50,901 bases of DNA, from contig JANOQZ010000033.1 in NCBI GenBank assembly GCA_031415055.1, forward strand, positions 1 to 50,901, in the 5' to 3' direction. Below, piece after piece: positions 31,661-39,503 of the stretch (positions within the stretch are counted from its first letter, which is position 1; every line of letters begins with the position of its first letter). Below the pieces are notes generated by a model. The model was given only the letters and a program-made list of their open reading frames with translations. It made no database searches and was not told the DNA's origin. Source of the stretch: JANMOK01 sp031415055. GTDB taxonomy: Bacteria > Pseudomonadota > Alphaproteobacteria > Rhodobacterales > Rhodobacteraceae. The position numbers and the translations under genes were made by a program.

Positions 31661-32584
31661 TTAACCCTTCTTACCAGATACCGCGTTGGCAATTTCGGAT
31701 ATTCCCGAAATCGAACCCATTAGCGCCGACGCTTCCAGCGGTATCATTATGGTCTTTGAATTGGGGGATGCGGCGATGTCGCGCAAGGCCTCGGTATATT
31801 TTTGTGCAACGAAGTAGTTCACCGCTTGAATGTTGCCAGCCGCGATGGCTTCGGAAACCATGCGGGTTGCTTCGGCTTCGGCCTTGGCAGAGCGTTCGCG
31901 GGCTTCGGCATCAAGGAAGGCGGCTTCCTTGCGACCTTCAGCTTCACGGATTTGCGCTTCGCGTTCGCCTTCGGCTTTCAGGATCGCCGATTGTTTTTGA
32001 CCCTCGGCAGACAGAATTTCGGCGCGTTTTTCGCGTTCGGCTTTCATCTGGCGACCCATCGCTTCGGTAATATCGGCGGGTGGGGAAAGGTCCTTGATTT
32101 CAACACGGGTGACTTTGATGCCCCAAGGGGTAGAGGCGTGGTCGATCACCGAAAGAAGTTTGGTGTTGATGACTTCGCGATTGGACAGACTTTCGTCGAG
32201 ATCCATCGAACCGATCACCGAGCGGATATTGGTCTGCGTCAAGTTGATCAGCGCGGATTCAAGGTTTTGCACTTCGTAAGCAGCTTTTGCCGCATCGACG
32301 ACTTGGTAGAAGGTCACAGCGTCAGCGCCAACCATGGCGTTATCTTTGGAGATGACTTCCTGGCGCGGAATTTCCAGCACCTTTTCCATCATGTTCACTT
32401 TGTTGCCGACCTTGTCCATGAACGGCAGCAGGAAATTGAGGCCGGGTTTCAGGGTTTTGGTATAGCGGCCAAAACGTTCGACCGTCCATTCATCGCCTTG
32501 CGGCACCGATTTCACCCCAAGGTAAATCAGGATCAGGGCAAAGACGAGAATTGCAATGGCGGGAGCGCCGAAAGCGTTCAACAT
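31661..32584 (-). CDS. qmcA: Stomatin/SPFH-domain protein (QmcA-like)
   Basis: The 307-residue product has an N-terminal membrane anchor (APAIAILVFALILIYLGV) and a band-7/SPFH domain (WTVERFGRYTKTLKPGLNFLLPFMDKV, QEVISKDNAMVGADAVTFYQV, RSVIGSMDLDESLSNREVIN). A charged alpha-helical region rich in Ala/Glu/Arg follows (about residues 190-250). A C-terminal oligomerisation segment ends the protein. It probably forms inner-membrane rings or scaffolds with the NfeD partner. ATG 32584 is preceded by AAAGG. The 144-bp gap upstream holds the divergent promoters. Confidence 0.93.
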   Translation of the reverse strand: MLNAFGAPAIAILVFALILIYLGVKSVPQGDEWTVERFGRYTKTLKPGLNFLLPFMDKVGNKVNMMEKVLEIPRQEVISKDNAMVGADAVTFYQVVDAAKAAYEVQNLESALINLTQTNIRSVIGSMDLDESLSNREVINTKLLSVIDHASTPWGIKVTRVEIKDLSPPADITEAMGRQMKAEREKRAEILSAEGQKQSAILKAEGEREAQIREAEGRKEAAFLDAEARERSAKAEAEATRMVSEAIAAGNIQAVNYFVAQKYTEALRDIAASPNSKTIMIPLEASALMGSISGISEIANAVSGKKG

Positions 32585-32677
32585 GTCAGACTACCTTTCA
32601 AAAAGTGCGCTTGGCGCGTGTGACTTATTTGGTTCATAGCATTATCGGTTTGTGAACGCTATTTTTCTGGTTAAAGC

Positions 32678-32692
32678 AGCAAAAGTTTTGCT
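32678..32692. repeat. Short palindrome AGCAAAAGTTTTGCT
   Basis: Seven-bp perfect arms around one base, in the gap between the divergent stomatin and ExbB-like genes, 36 bp upstream of the latter's start. Possible operator or promoter element; no matching copy was found elsewhere. Confidence 0.3.
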
Positions 32693-32728
32693 AGTTGGCA
32701 GATAGGCGCAGGTGCGGGGAGTGGTTTC

Positions 32729-33931
32729 TTGAAACTGAAACTTGATGCAAGGAACGAGCCAAGGTTCTCGCAACCGATCCGGCAAATCGTTTTGATGATC
32801 TTGGTGATGATCCTATTTTCCGTCGGGGCCTATTTCGCCTTCTCGGAAGTTTGGCGGATTATCCTGACATCGGTTTATCTGAACACGTTTATCCTGTTTG
32901 TCTTTGTCATCGGTGTGCTGACCTGCTTTGCCCAAGCGGTGACTTTGGTCAGTTGTGTGAATTGGATCGAAGGTTTTGCACTGGACCGGCCGGGGCACGA
33001 ATTTGTGAAATCACCGCGGCTGTTGGCGTCTTTGGCGGCATTGCTCAGCGACACGCGGGCGCGGCAATCGCTGACCTCGACCTCAACCCGGTCCATCCTG
33101 GATTCGGTGGCGACACGGTTGGACGAAGCCAGCGATATAACCCGATATATCATCAACGTGCTGATATTTCTGGGCCTGCTCGGCACCTTTCACGGCTTGG
33201 CGACGGCAGTTCCGGCGGTTGTCGACACGATCCGCTCGCTGGCACCCGCCGAGGGTCAAAGCGCGATGGATTCCTTTGACCAGTTGATGTCGGGCTTGGA
33301 AGAACAGTTGGGCGGCATGGGAACTGCATTTTCCGCCTCGCTTTTGGGCCTGTCAGGTTCGTTGGTTGTCGGTTTGTTGGAGCTGTTCGCTGGTCATGGG
33401 GCCAAGCGGTTTTATATGGAATTGGAAGAGTGGTTGTCCTCGATCACCCGCATTTCGCTGGTCACGGGTGATGGTGAGGGTGGTTCGGGCGGTAGCGGCC
33501 TGTTGGGCGATGCGGTGGAGAAAATGGTCTATCAGATCGAAGATTTGAAGGATGTTTTTCAGCGCAGCGAAGAACGGCGCGCGCAGACCGATGGTAAACT
33601 GACCTCGCTGACCGACGCGATTTCGCAATTGGCGACCGGCATGGCCAACCAGCGGCCAGTTGCTGCTGGTGGCGGGTTGGACCCGGCGATTCTGGAACGG
33701 CTGACGGCCAGTCAGGATCGGATTGCGCGGCTGCTGGAACGCGTCGGCACGGATTCGGGTAGCGCCGGCATGGACGCCGAAGCCAAGATGCGACTGAAAA
33801 ATATCGATGTGCAATTGCTGCGCATTTTGGAAGAAATGTCGGCCGGGCGGCAAGATACGATGGCCGAGTTGCGACAGGATTTCATTGCCTTGGCGCAGGC
33901 GATTACCGGGTCGAAACGCGGGGGCGCGTAG
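32729..33931 (+). CDS. MotA/TolQ/ExbB-like proton channel subunit
   Basis: The 400-residue product has two N-terminal membrane helices (about residues 18-38 and 46-75). A second pair (YIINVLIFLGLLGTFHGLATAVPAVV, about 140-165, and GTAFSASLLGLSGSLVVGLLELF, about 200-222) carries the Gly-rich layout of MotA/TolQ/ExbB stator subunits. The C-terminal 170 residues are a polar cytoplasmic tail with several helices, longer than in TolQ. The start is TTG 32729 after GGGGAG (spacing 7); no ATG is available near it. It is adjacent (zero gap) to the OmpA-domain partner. The process powered is unknown. Confidence 0.8.
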   Translation: MKLKLDARNEPRFSQPIRQIVLMILVMILFSVGAYFAFSEVWRIILTSVYLNTFILFVFVIGVLTCFAQAVTLVSCVNWIEGFALDRPGHEFVKSPRLLASLAALLSDTRARQSLTSTSTRSILDSVATRLDEASDITRYIINVLIFLGLLGTFHGLATAVPAVVDTIRSLAPAEGQSAMDSFDQLMSGLEEQLGGMGTAFSASLLGLSGSLVVGLLELFAGHGAKRFYMELEEWLSSITRISLVTGDGEGGSGGSGLLGDAVEKMVYQIEDLKDVFQRSEERRAQTDGKLTSLTDAISQLATGMANQRPVAAGGGLDPAILERLTASQDRIARLLERVGTDSGSAGMDAEAKMRLKNIDVQLLRILEEMSAGRQDTMAELRQDFIALAQAITGSKRGGA

Positions 33932-35740
33932 ATGGCCTCGGTTCGATCAGGTCGCAGTCGCGAATCCAACATCTGGCCGGGTTTCGTCGATGCCATGACG
34001 GCTTTGCTGATGATTTTGATATTTGTATTGTCGATATTCATGACGGTGCAATTTGTCATGCGCGACACGATCACCGGGCAAGACAAGAAACTGGAGGGTT
34101 TGACGGCCGACGTGGCCAGTCTGGCCAATGCTTTGGGGTTGGAAACCCAGCGCAGCGAGGGGTTGCAGACGGAAGTCGGATTGCTGGATTCGCAATTAAG
34201 CGATGCGGCGAGCGAGGCGGACTTGCAAGACGCACTGATTGCCAGTTTGACGAATGAGCGCGACGCGGTTGCGACGCGGGCAAACGAGTTGCAGGCGTTA
34301 AGCGCAGCCGACGCGGCGCGGGCGGCAGAGTTGGAACAGTCGCTGGTGTCGGCACGCAGTGAGGTCGACAAAAGCGCGGAAGAGGCGAAACTGGCTGCCG
34401 CCCGCCGCGAAGCACTGGAAATGTCACTGGCGCAAGCCCGCACCGAAATCGACGCGGGAACCGAGGCGGCACGGTTGGATGCGGCGCGGCGCGATGCTTT
34501 GGAAAGCATGGTCAAGAAGTTTGAGGCCGACTTGGCGTCTCGCGACACCGCTTTGAGCACAGCGCAATCAGAATTGTCGCAGGCCGAAAAGCTGCAACTG
34601 GCGCAGGCGGCGGCGATGCTGGCCTTGCGCAATGAATTGACCAAAGCGGTTGGTCAGGTCAGCGAGACCCAGGCCGAATTGGAGGCGCGGACTTCGGCGC
34701 TGAGCGATGCCGAAAAGGCGCGGCTGGTGGAACTGGCGGCGGCGGAGCAGTTGCGCGAGAAACTGCGCAATTCGTCGGCTGAGGTCACGGCGATGACCTT
34801 GGCATTGGAAGAACAGCGGGCGAAGGCGGAGGATACGTTGACTTTGCTGGCGGCGGCAGAAGCGGCGAAAGCGGCGTTGGCGACTGCCAATGCCGAGTTG
34901 GCGACGTCGGGCGCCACGGCCCTGACCGACGTTGAAAAGCAGCGTTTGGCCTTGGTGCAAGCCAACAAATTGCTGGGCGAGCAGGAGGCTTTGTCGGCAG
35001 AAAGCCAGCGCGAAGTGGCCTTGTTGAACCAGCAGACGGGTGAGCTGCGCAAGCAGTTGAACGCTTTGCAAGGTTTGCTTGATGCTTCCAGCGCTGCGGA
35101 TGTTGAGGCGCAAGTGCAGATTCAGGCGCTGGGGACCAACTTGAATACGGCGTTGGCCCGGGTGGCTTCTGAACAGCGCAAACTGGCAGATGAACAACGC
35201 AAACTGGCGGATGAACAGAGCAAACGGGCGGAGTTGGAAGCGCGAGAAAACGAGCGGCTGAAAGCGGAGGCGACGGATTTGAAACGCTATCGTTCCGAAT
35301 TTTTCGCCCGTGTCGGTGAGGTTCTGGGGGGTCGGCAGGGCGTGCAGGTGGTGGGTGATCGGTTCGTGTTTTCCTCCGAGGTGCTGTTTGAACCGGCGTC
35401 CGCTGTTCTCGGCAACGAAGGACGGGCGCAGATTGCCGAGGTTGCAGCGGTGATCCGCGAAGTGGCGGATAAGATTCCCGAGGGGATCGACTGGATTTTA
35501 CGCGTCGATGGCCATACCGACAGCAAGCCTCTGTCGGGTGGCGGGCAGTTCCGCGACAACTGGGAACTTAGTCAGGCACGCGCTTTATCTGTGGTCAAAT
35601 ATCTGGTGGATTTCGAAGGGATACCGGCCAATCGGCTGGCGGCGACCGGCTTTGGCGAGTTTCAGCCGCTCGATAGCGGCGCCAGTGCCGAAGCTTTGGC
35701 CAAGAACCGGCGGATCGAGTTGAAATTCACGGAACGCTGA
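33932..35740 (+). CDS. MotB-like protein with long coiled coil and OmpA peptidoglycan-binding domain
   Basis: The 602-residue product has a single membrane helix (about residues 18-43, GFVDAMTALLMILIFVLSIFM). Asp20 is at the position of the proton-carrying Asp of MotB. An unusually long Ala/Glu/Leu-rich coiled coil follows (about 45-470, with a near-tandem RKLADEQ pair around 425). The C-terminal OmpA-like domain (ILRVDGHTDSKPL, NWELSQARALSVVKYLV, RLAATGFGEFQPL, AKNRRIEL) binds peptidoglycan. With the upstream gene it forms a stator-like pair that could span the periplasm with a 400-residue rod. Distinct from TolR/ExbD, which lack OmpA domains. Confidence 0.85.
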   Translation: MASVRSGRSRESNIWPGFVDAMTALLMILIFVLSIFMTVQFVMRDTITGQDKKLEGLTADVASLANALGLETQRSEGLQTEVGLLDSQLSDAASEADLQDALIASLTNERDAVATRANELQALSAADAARAAELEQSLVSARSEVDKSAEEAKLAAARREALEMSLAQARTEIDAGTEAARLDAARRDALESMVKKFEADLASRDTALSTAQSELSQAEKLQLAQAAAMLALRNELTKAVGQVSETQAELEARTSALSDAEKARLVELAAAEQLREKLRNSSAEVTAMTLALEEQRAKAEDTLTLLAAAEAAKAALATANAELATSGATALTDVEKQRLALVQANKLLGEQEALSAESQREVALLNQQTGELRKQLNALQGLLDASSAADVEAQVQIQALGTNLNTALARVASEQRKLADEQRKLADEQSKRAELEARENERLKAEATDLKRYRSEFFARVGEVLGGRQGVQVVGDRFVFSSEVLFEPASAVLGNEGRAQIAEVAAVIREVADKIPEGIDWILRVDGHTDSKPLSGGGQFRDNWELSQARALSVVKYLVDFEGIPANRLAATGFGEFQPLDSGASAEALAKNRRIELKFTER

Positions 35741-35742
35741 CT

Positions 35743-36420
35743 ATGGGCAAAACGGATTTGACCTATCGTCCATTGGCATTGCCTGACCGGGTTGAATTTG
35801 ATCCAGCCGCCGCCGAAGCGTTTTTAGCGGTCATGCGCAAGCGCCACACGGTGCGAGACTTTAGCGATGAACCAGTGGCGCGTTCGGTGATTGAAACTTG
35901 TATCGCGGCGGCCGGAACCGCGCCGAGTGGGGCGAACAACCAGCCTTGGCATTTCGTGGCGATTTCATCCGCCACGGTCAAAGCCGCAATCCGCGCCGCG
36001 GCGGAGGAAGAAGAACGGGCATTCTATGCCGGCGGTGCGGGCGACGCGTGGCTGGACGCGCTGGCCCCGATTGGCACCGGCCCGGAAAAACCGCATCTGA
36101 CGAAAGCGCCGTGGTTGATTGTGGTTTTCGCGCAAAGATACGGCGAATTTGACGACGGAAAGCGGTTCAAGAACTACTACGTGCCCGAAAGCGTCGGGAT
36201 CGCGTCGGGGTTTTTGATTGCAGCGTTGCACCACGCTGGTTTGTCGGTGTTGACCCACACGCCCGCGCCGATGAAGTTTTTGACCGTGATTTGTCAACGG
36301 CCCGCATCCGAAAAACCGCTGATGATTTTGGCGGTAGGTCACGCCAGTGCAGCGGCCACAGTACCAGCAGCGGCATTGGTGAAAAAGCCGCTGGGCAAGA
36401 TTATGAGCGTGATTGAATAG
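35743..36420 (+). CDS. Nitroreductase-superfamily flavoprotein, iodotyrosine deiodinase type
   Basis: The 225-residue FMN protein has MRKRHTVRDFSDEPV, IAAAGTAPSGANNQPWHFVAI, a middle lid EEEERAFYAGGAGDAWLDAL, and the C-terminal ATVPAAALVKKPLGKIM. These match the iodotyrosine deiodinase (IYD) branch better than general nitroreductases. The IYD substrate-zwitterion triad Glu-x3-Tyr ... Lys at +21 is present as E91, Y95 and K116. Bacterial IYD homologues reductively dehalogenate halotyrosines; here the substrate is inferred. The gene begins 2 bp after the MotB-like stop and may be cotranscribed with it, without an obvious functional link. Confidence 0.85.
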   Translation: MGKTDLTYRPLALPDRVEFDPAAAEAFLAVMRKRHTVRDFSDEPVARSVIETCIAAAGTAPSGANNQPWHFVAISSATVKAAIRAAAEEEERAFYAGGAGDAWLDALAPIGTGPEKPHLTKAPWLIVVFAQRYGEFDDGKRFKNYYVPESVGIASGFLIAALHHAGLSVLTHTPAPMKFLTVICQRPASEKPLMILAVGHASAAATVPAAALVKKPLGKIMSVIE

Positions 36421-36486
36421 GGATCAATTTCAGTCAAGCGACGGTCTAATGTCGCTGATAAATAGGACGCGTTCAGGAGATTTGGC

Positions 36487-37329
36487 ATGAGCGTCGTTCA
36501 AAAAGCCCTTTGGTTTGTCGAATATAATCTGACCGAACCGGTAAGTTTGGAAGATATGGCAAAGACCTGTGGCGTCAGCGTGCACCATCTGGCGCGGGCG
36601 TTTGTGGCGGTGGTCGGCGTTTCGCCGCAACGCTATTTGCGTATGCGGCGGTTGTCGGTGGCTGCTATGGCCTTGGCGAATGGCGCACCCGATATTCTGA
36701 ACGTGGCGTTGGCGGCGGGCTATGGCTCGCACGAGGCGTTTAGCCGTGCATTCCGCGATGCTTTTGGGCTGACGCCAGATGCTTTGAGGACGCAGGGCAA
36801 TCTAACACAACTTCACCTTCAGGAGGCGATCAGGATGGAAGATAAAGTGTTTGGCAATTTGGCGGCACCAAAGCAGGTGCGGCGCGGGGCGTTCATCCTA
36901 GCGGGTCTGATTGGCAATTATACGATGGACACGGCGCAGGGGATTCCCAATTTGTGGGAAAGGTTTGGGCCGTATATTGGCACTGTTCCGGGGCAAGTCG
37001 GAACGACGGCCTATGGTCTGATTTCAATGAACGCGAGCGGGTTTGACTATGTTGCCGGCGTCGAAGTTTCCTCGACCCATGACCTGCCGCCGGAGTTTGT
37101 CGTGCGAAAACTGCCCGCCTGTAATTATGCGGTGTTCGAGCATGTCGGGCATGTGTCGGGCATCCGAGAGACCAAGCACGCGATCTGGAGCAACTGGCAC
37201 CAGAATGCGTCGATCGAGCCGATGGAAGGCGTGCCGGATTTTGAGGTTTACGGCGACCGGTTCGACGCAAAAACCGGGTCCGGTGTGGTCGAAATTTGGA
37301 TTGGGGTGAAGCCGAAGGCGAAGGGGTGA
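36487..37329 (+). CDS. AraC-family regulator with GyrI-like ligand domain
   Basis: The 280-residue protein has two N-terminal helix-turn-helix units (about residues 5-105: SLEDMAKTCGVSVHHLARAFVAVVGVSPQRYLRMRRL and NVALAAGYGSHEAFSRAFRDAFGLTPDALR). A GyrI/Rob-like effector domain follows (about 120-280, with AAPKQVRRGAFILAGLIGNY, and FVVRKLPACNYAVFEHVG). Such proteins sense lipophilic or cationic compounds. AGGAG precedes the ATG. It stands alone; targets are not evident. Confidence 0.9.
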   Translation: MSVVQKALWFVEYNLTEPVSLEDMAKTCGVSVHHLARAFVAVVGVSPQRYLRMRRLSVAAMALANGAPDILNVALAAGYGSHEAFSRAFRDAFGLTPDALRTQGNLTQLHLQEAIRMEDKVFGNLAAPKQVRRGAFILAGLIGNYTMDTAQGIPNLWERFGPYIGTVPGQVGTTAYGLISMNASGFDYVAGVEVSSTHDLPPEFVVRKLPACNYAVFEHVGHVSGIRETKHAIWSNWHQNASIEPMEGVPDFEVYGDRFDAKTGSGVVEIWIGVKPKAKG

Positions 37330-37411
37330 GGGGTTTGGTCAGCTGCGTTTTGGGCGATGCAATCCATAAGCGTTTACCTATTGGCAATGACTTGACCTCA
37401 TGATGTGCCAG

Positions 37412-37450
37412 ATTCCCTCCCTCGTTTATGGGGGAGGGTTAGGGTGGGGG
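37412..37450 (+). repeat. G-rich intergenic repeat, copy D
   Basis: ATTCCCTCCCTCGTTTAT followed by G5-A-G3-TTA-G3-T-G5. The G-run half is identical to the other copies; the left half is divergent but keeps CCCTCCC, able to pair with GGGAGGG. It lies between the AraC gene (plus) and the convergent methyltransferase gene. Confidence 0.85.
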
Positions 37451-37523
37451 CGCTGGCTTTGGGGCAAACTGCTTCACCTCGATTGCCGATTATACCCGAC
37501 TTTGTGCGCTGCACCCAAAAAGG

Positions 37524-38282
37524 TTAACCGCGTCCGACCACCGGCTTGGGCTGGGCACCGGTCAGCTCTTCCAAGGCCTCCAGCGGGCGGCGCACCGCCT
37601 CGCGCAGGCCGCCCTGCGGTTTGGCATAAACTTGCTTGGAGGCCTCGACAAACAAGGCCCCCGCCATCATCCCCGGCCCGATCCTGCGACCTGCACCTTC
37701 CCAGATTTTTTCCATTTTCAGCCAAATCGGCCGGTCACTCGGCGGCATGAACAAAGCTGCCGAATGTCGCTCGGGCGTGAAGCGATGCGAGCGCAACTGA
37801 CGCTCCAATTGCCCATAAGAATAAGGGTGCCCGTGGCCAAATGGCGTGCGATCCCGCCGTGCCCAAAGGCCGGATCGGCTGGGCACGATGAACACTGCAA
37901 CCCCGCCGGGAGCCAGCACGCGCCAGATTTCATCGAGCAATGCCGCAGGCTGATCGGTATGTTCCAAGCCGTGCGCGATCAACAACCGATCCGCCGTTCC
38001 GGTGCCCAAAGGCCAAGCGGTTTCTTCCACCAGAACCGACACATTCGCCTGTCCCATCGGCCAAGGCACCACCCCTTGCGGGGCAGGCATCAAGCTGACA
38101 ACGCGGCGCGATTCCTCCAAAAACGGCCTGAGCATCGGCACGGCAAAGCCAAAACCCACCACATTCATCCCGCGCGTGTCCGGCCAAAGCGCTCGCAGAC
38201 TGACCTGCAATGACCTCTGCGCCGCACGGCCAAGCTTGGTGCGATAGTAAAAATTGCGCAGGTCAACCACATCCAGATGCAT
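37524..38282 (-). CDS. Class I SAM-dependent methyltransferase next to gloB
   Basis: The 252-residue product has a methyltransferase fold with a degenerate motif I (MNVVGFGFAVPML) and clear later motifs (ADRLLIAHGLEHTDQPAALLDEIWRVLAPGGVAVFIVPSRSGLWARRD). The N-terminal VDLRNFYYRTKLGRAAQRSL is characteristic of a conserved alphaproteobacterial group encoded divergently from gloB. The substrate is unknown. It is divergent from gloB by 62 bp. Confidence 0.82.
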   Translation of the reverse strand: MHLDVVDLRNFYYRTKLGRAAQRSLQVSLRALWPDTRGMNVVGFGFAVPMLRPFLEESRRVVSLMPAPQGVVPWPMGQANVSVLVEETAWPLGTGTADRLLIAHGLEHTDQPAALLDEIWRVLAPGGVAVFIVPSRSGLWARRDRTPFGHGHPYSYGQLERQLRSHRFTPERHSAALFMPPSDRPIWLKMEKIWEGAGRRIGPGMMAGALFVEASKQVYAKPQGGLREAVRRPLEALEELTGAQPKPVVGRG

Positions 38283-38344
38283 TGCATCGCCTTACTGCAT
38301 AGGCCAAAGTTGCCCCTTGTTATGCCAATTTGGAAAGCCCCGCC

Positions 38345-39112
38345 ATGCCGCTTGAAATTATTACGGTTCCTTGCCTGAAGGACAATTACGCCTATCTTTT
38401 ACGCGACAAGGCGACTGGGAAAGTCGCGCTGATCGACGCGCCCGAAGACGCGCCCATTCGCGCGGCACTGGATGAACGCGGCTGGCACCTCGATCAAATC
38501 CTGATCACCCATCATCATTCCGACCATATCGATGGCGTTGAAACATTGCGCGCAAGTTTCAACTGCAGCGTCATCGGTGCAAGTGCCGACAAGCACCGGT
38601 TGCCCAAATTGGATGTTGAATTGGCGGAGGGGGATACTGTTACGGTTGGCGATAGCAAGGGCCAAGTCCTCGAAGTCTATGGCCACACCATCGGCCATAT
38701 CGCGTTCCATTTCCCCAGCGCCAAAGCGCTGTTTTCGGCGGATTCATTGATGACGATGGGTTGCGGTCGCCTTATCGAAGGCACTGCCGAGCAGATGTGG
38801 CAGTCTTTGAGCAAAATGGCAGCGCTTCCGGGCGACACTATCGTTCACACCGGTCACGAGTATACCGAAGCCAACACGCGTTTTGCTTTGACGGTTGACC
38901 CGGATAACGCCGCGCTGCAAGCCCGCGCCGAAACAGTCAGCGCATTGCGGGCTGCTGGTCAGCCGACGGTGCCGACGTTGTTGTCTAGCGAACTGGCCAC
39001 CAACCCGTTCCTGCGGGCCGTCGCGCCGGAAGTGAAAGTCCATATCGGCATGCCCAACGCCAGTGATGCTGAGGTGTTTGCGGAAATAAGGAAACGAAAG
39101 GACAAGTTTTGA
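38345..39112 (+). CDS. gloB: Hydroxyacylglutathione hydrolase (glyoxalase II)
   Basis: The 255-residue metallo-beta-lactamase-fold enzyme has ILITHHHSDHIDG (metal ligands), YGHTIGHIAFHF, ALFSADSLMTMGCGRL and the C-terminal glutathione-binding FLRA. It hydrolyses S-lactoylglutathione to lactate and glutathione in methylglyoxal detoxification. ATG 38345 (MPLEIITVPCLKDNYAYLL) is the family start; an upstream TTG is rejected. Confidence 0.95.
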   Translation: MPLEIITVPCLKDNYAYLLRDKATGKVALIDAPEDAPIRAALDERGWHLDQILITHHHSDHIDGVETLRASFNCSVIGASADKHRLPKLDVELAEGDTVTVGDSKGQVLEVYGHTIGHIAFHFPSAKALFSADSLMTMGCGRLIEGTAEQMWQSLSKMAALPGDTIVHTGHEYTEANTRFALTVDPDNAALQARAETVSALRAAGQPTVPTLLSSELATNPFLRAVAPEVKVHIGMPNASDAEVFAEIRKRKDKF

Positions 39113-39143
39113 CAAAATCGCCAAAACTGGTTAGGTCGCACAC

Positions 39144-39296
39144 ATGGAAAATGAATCTGGAAAATCTAGCGAACTAGGCGGCGAACCCTTGGATTTCGGA
39201 GACGAAACCGATGATTCCACCCAGTTTGCCGCCGACCTTATGCTATTCCCTGAGTGGACCGAACCGGAAGATGAGGCGGCTTTCGCCGATCTTTGA
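39144..39296 (+). CDS. Small acidic ORF (50 aa) between gloB and clpA
   Basis: ATG 39144 to TGA 39296 encodes 50 residues, 17 of them Asp or Glu and only one Lys, with no Arg, His or long hydrophobic stretch. It begins MENESGKSSELGGEPLDFGD and ends in FPEWTEPEDEAAFADL. Support: it is open from an ATG 31 bp after the gloB stop. Against: the ribosome-binding site is weak (TTAGGT) and I know no homologue. It occupies the place before clpA where some bacteria have clpS, but is too short for the ClpS fold. Confidence 0.4.
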   Translation: MENESGKSSELGGEPLDFGDETDDSTQFAADLMLFPEWTEPEDEAAFADL

Positions 39297-39503
39297 ACGC
39301 CAATTCGCCAACCTAATAGAGTGATCGAAACGCCTCACCGCAGGCATTTTCACAAAACGTGATGTAAACTTTGCATTATCGACAAGTTTTTCTCAATTAT
39401 TCCCTTGAACCGCCGCAAATAAAGCCGAAATTTAACCCAAGGCCGCGTTAATGACCTTCTCGCCCCGGCATCCCCCGGAACGAGTCTTGACGAAAGACGT
39501 ATC

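Noticed and set aside
32729..35740. Zorya-type anti-phage system (ZorA/ZorB)
   Set aside because: The MotA-like/OmpA-like pair recalls ZorAB, but no ZorC, ZorD or ZorE gene follows, and the long coiled coil is in the OmpA-domain protein instead of the channel protein's tail. The neighbours are a nitroreductase and a stomatin pair.
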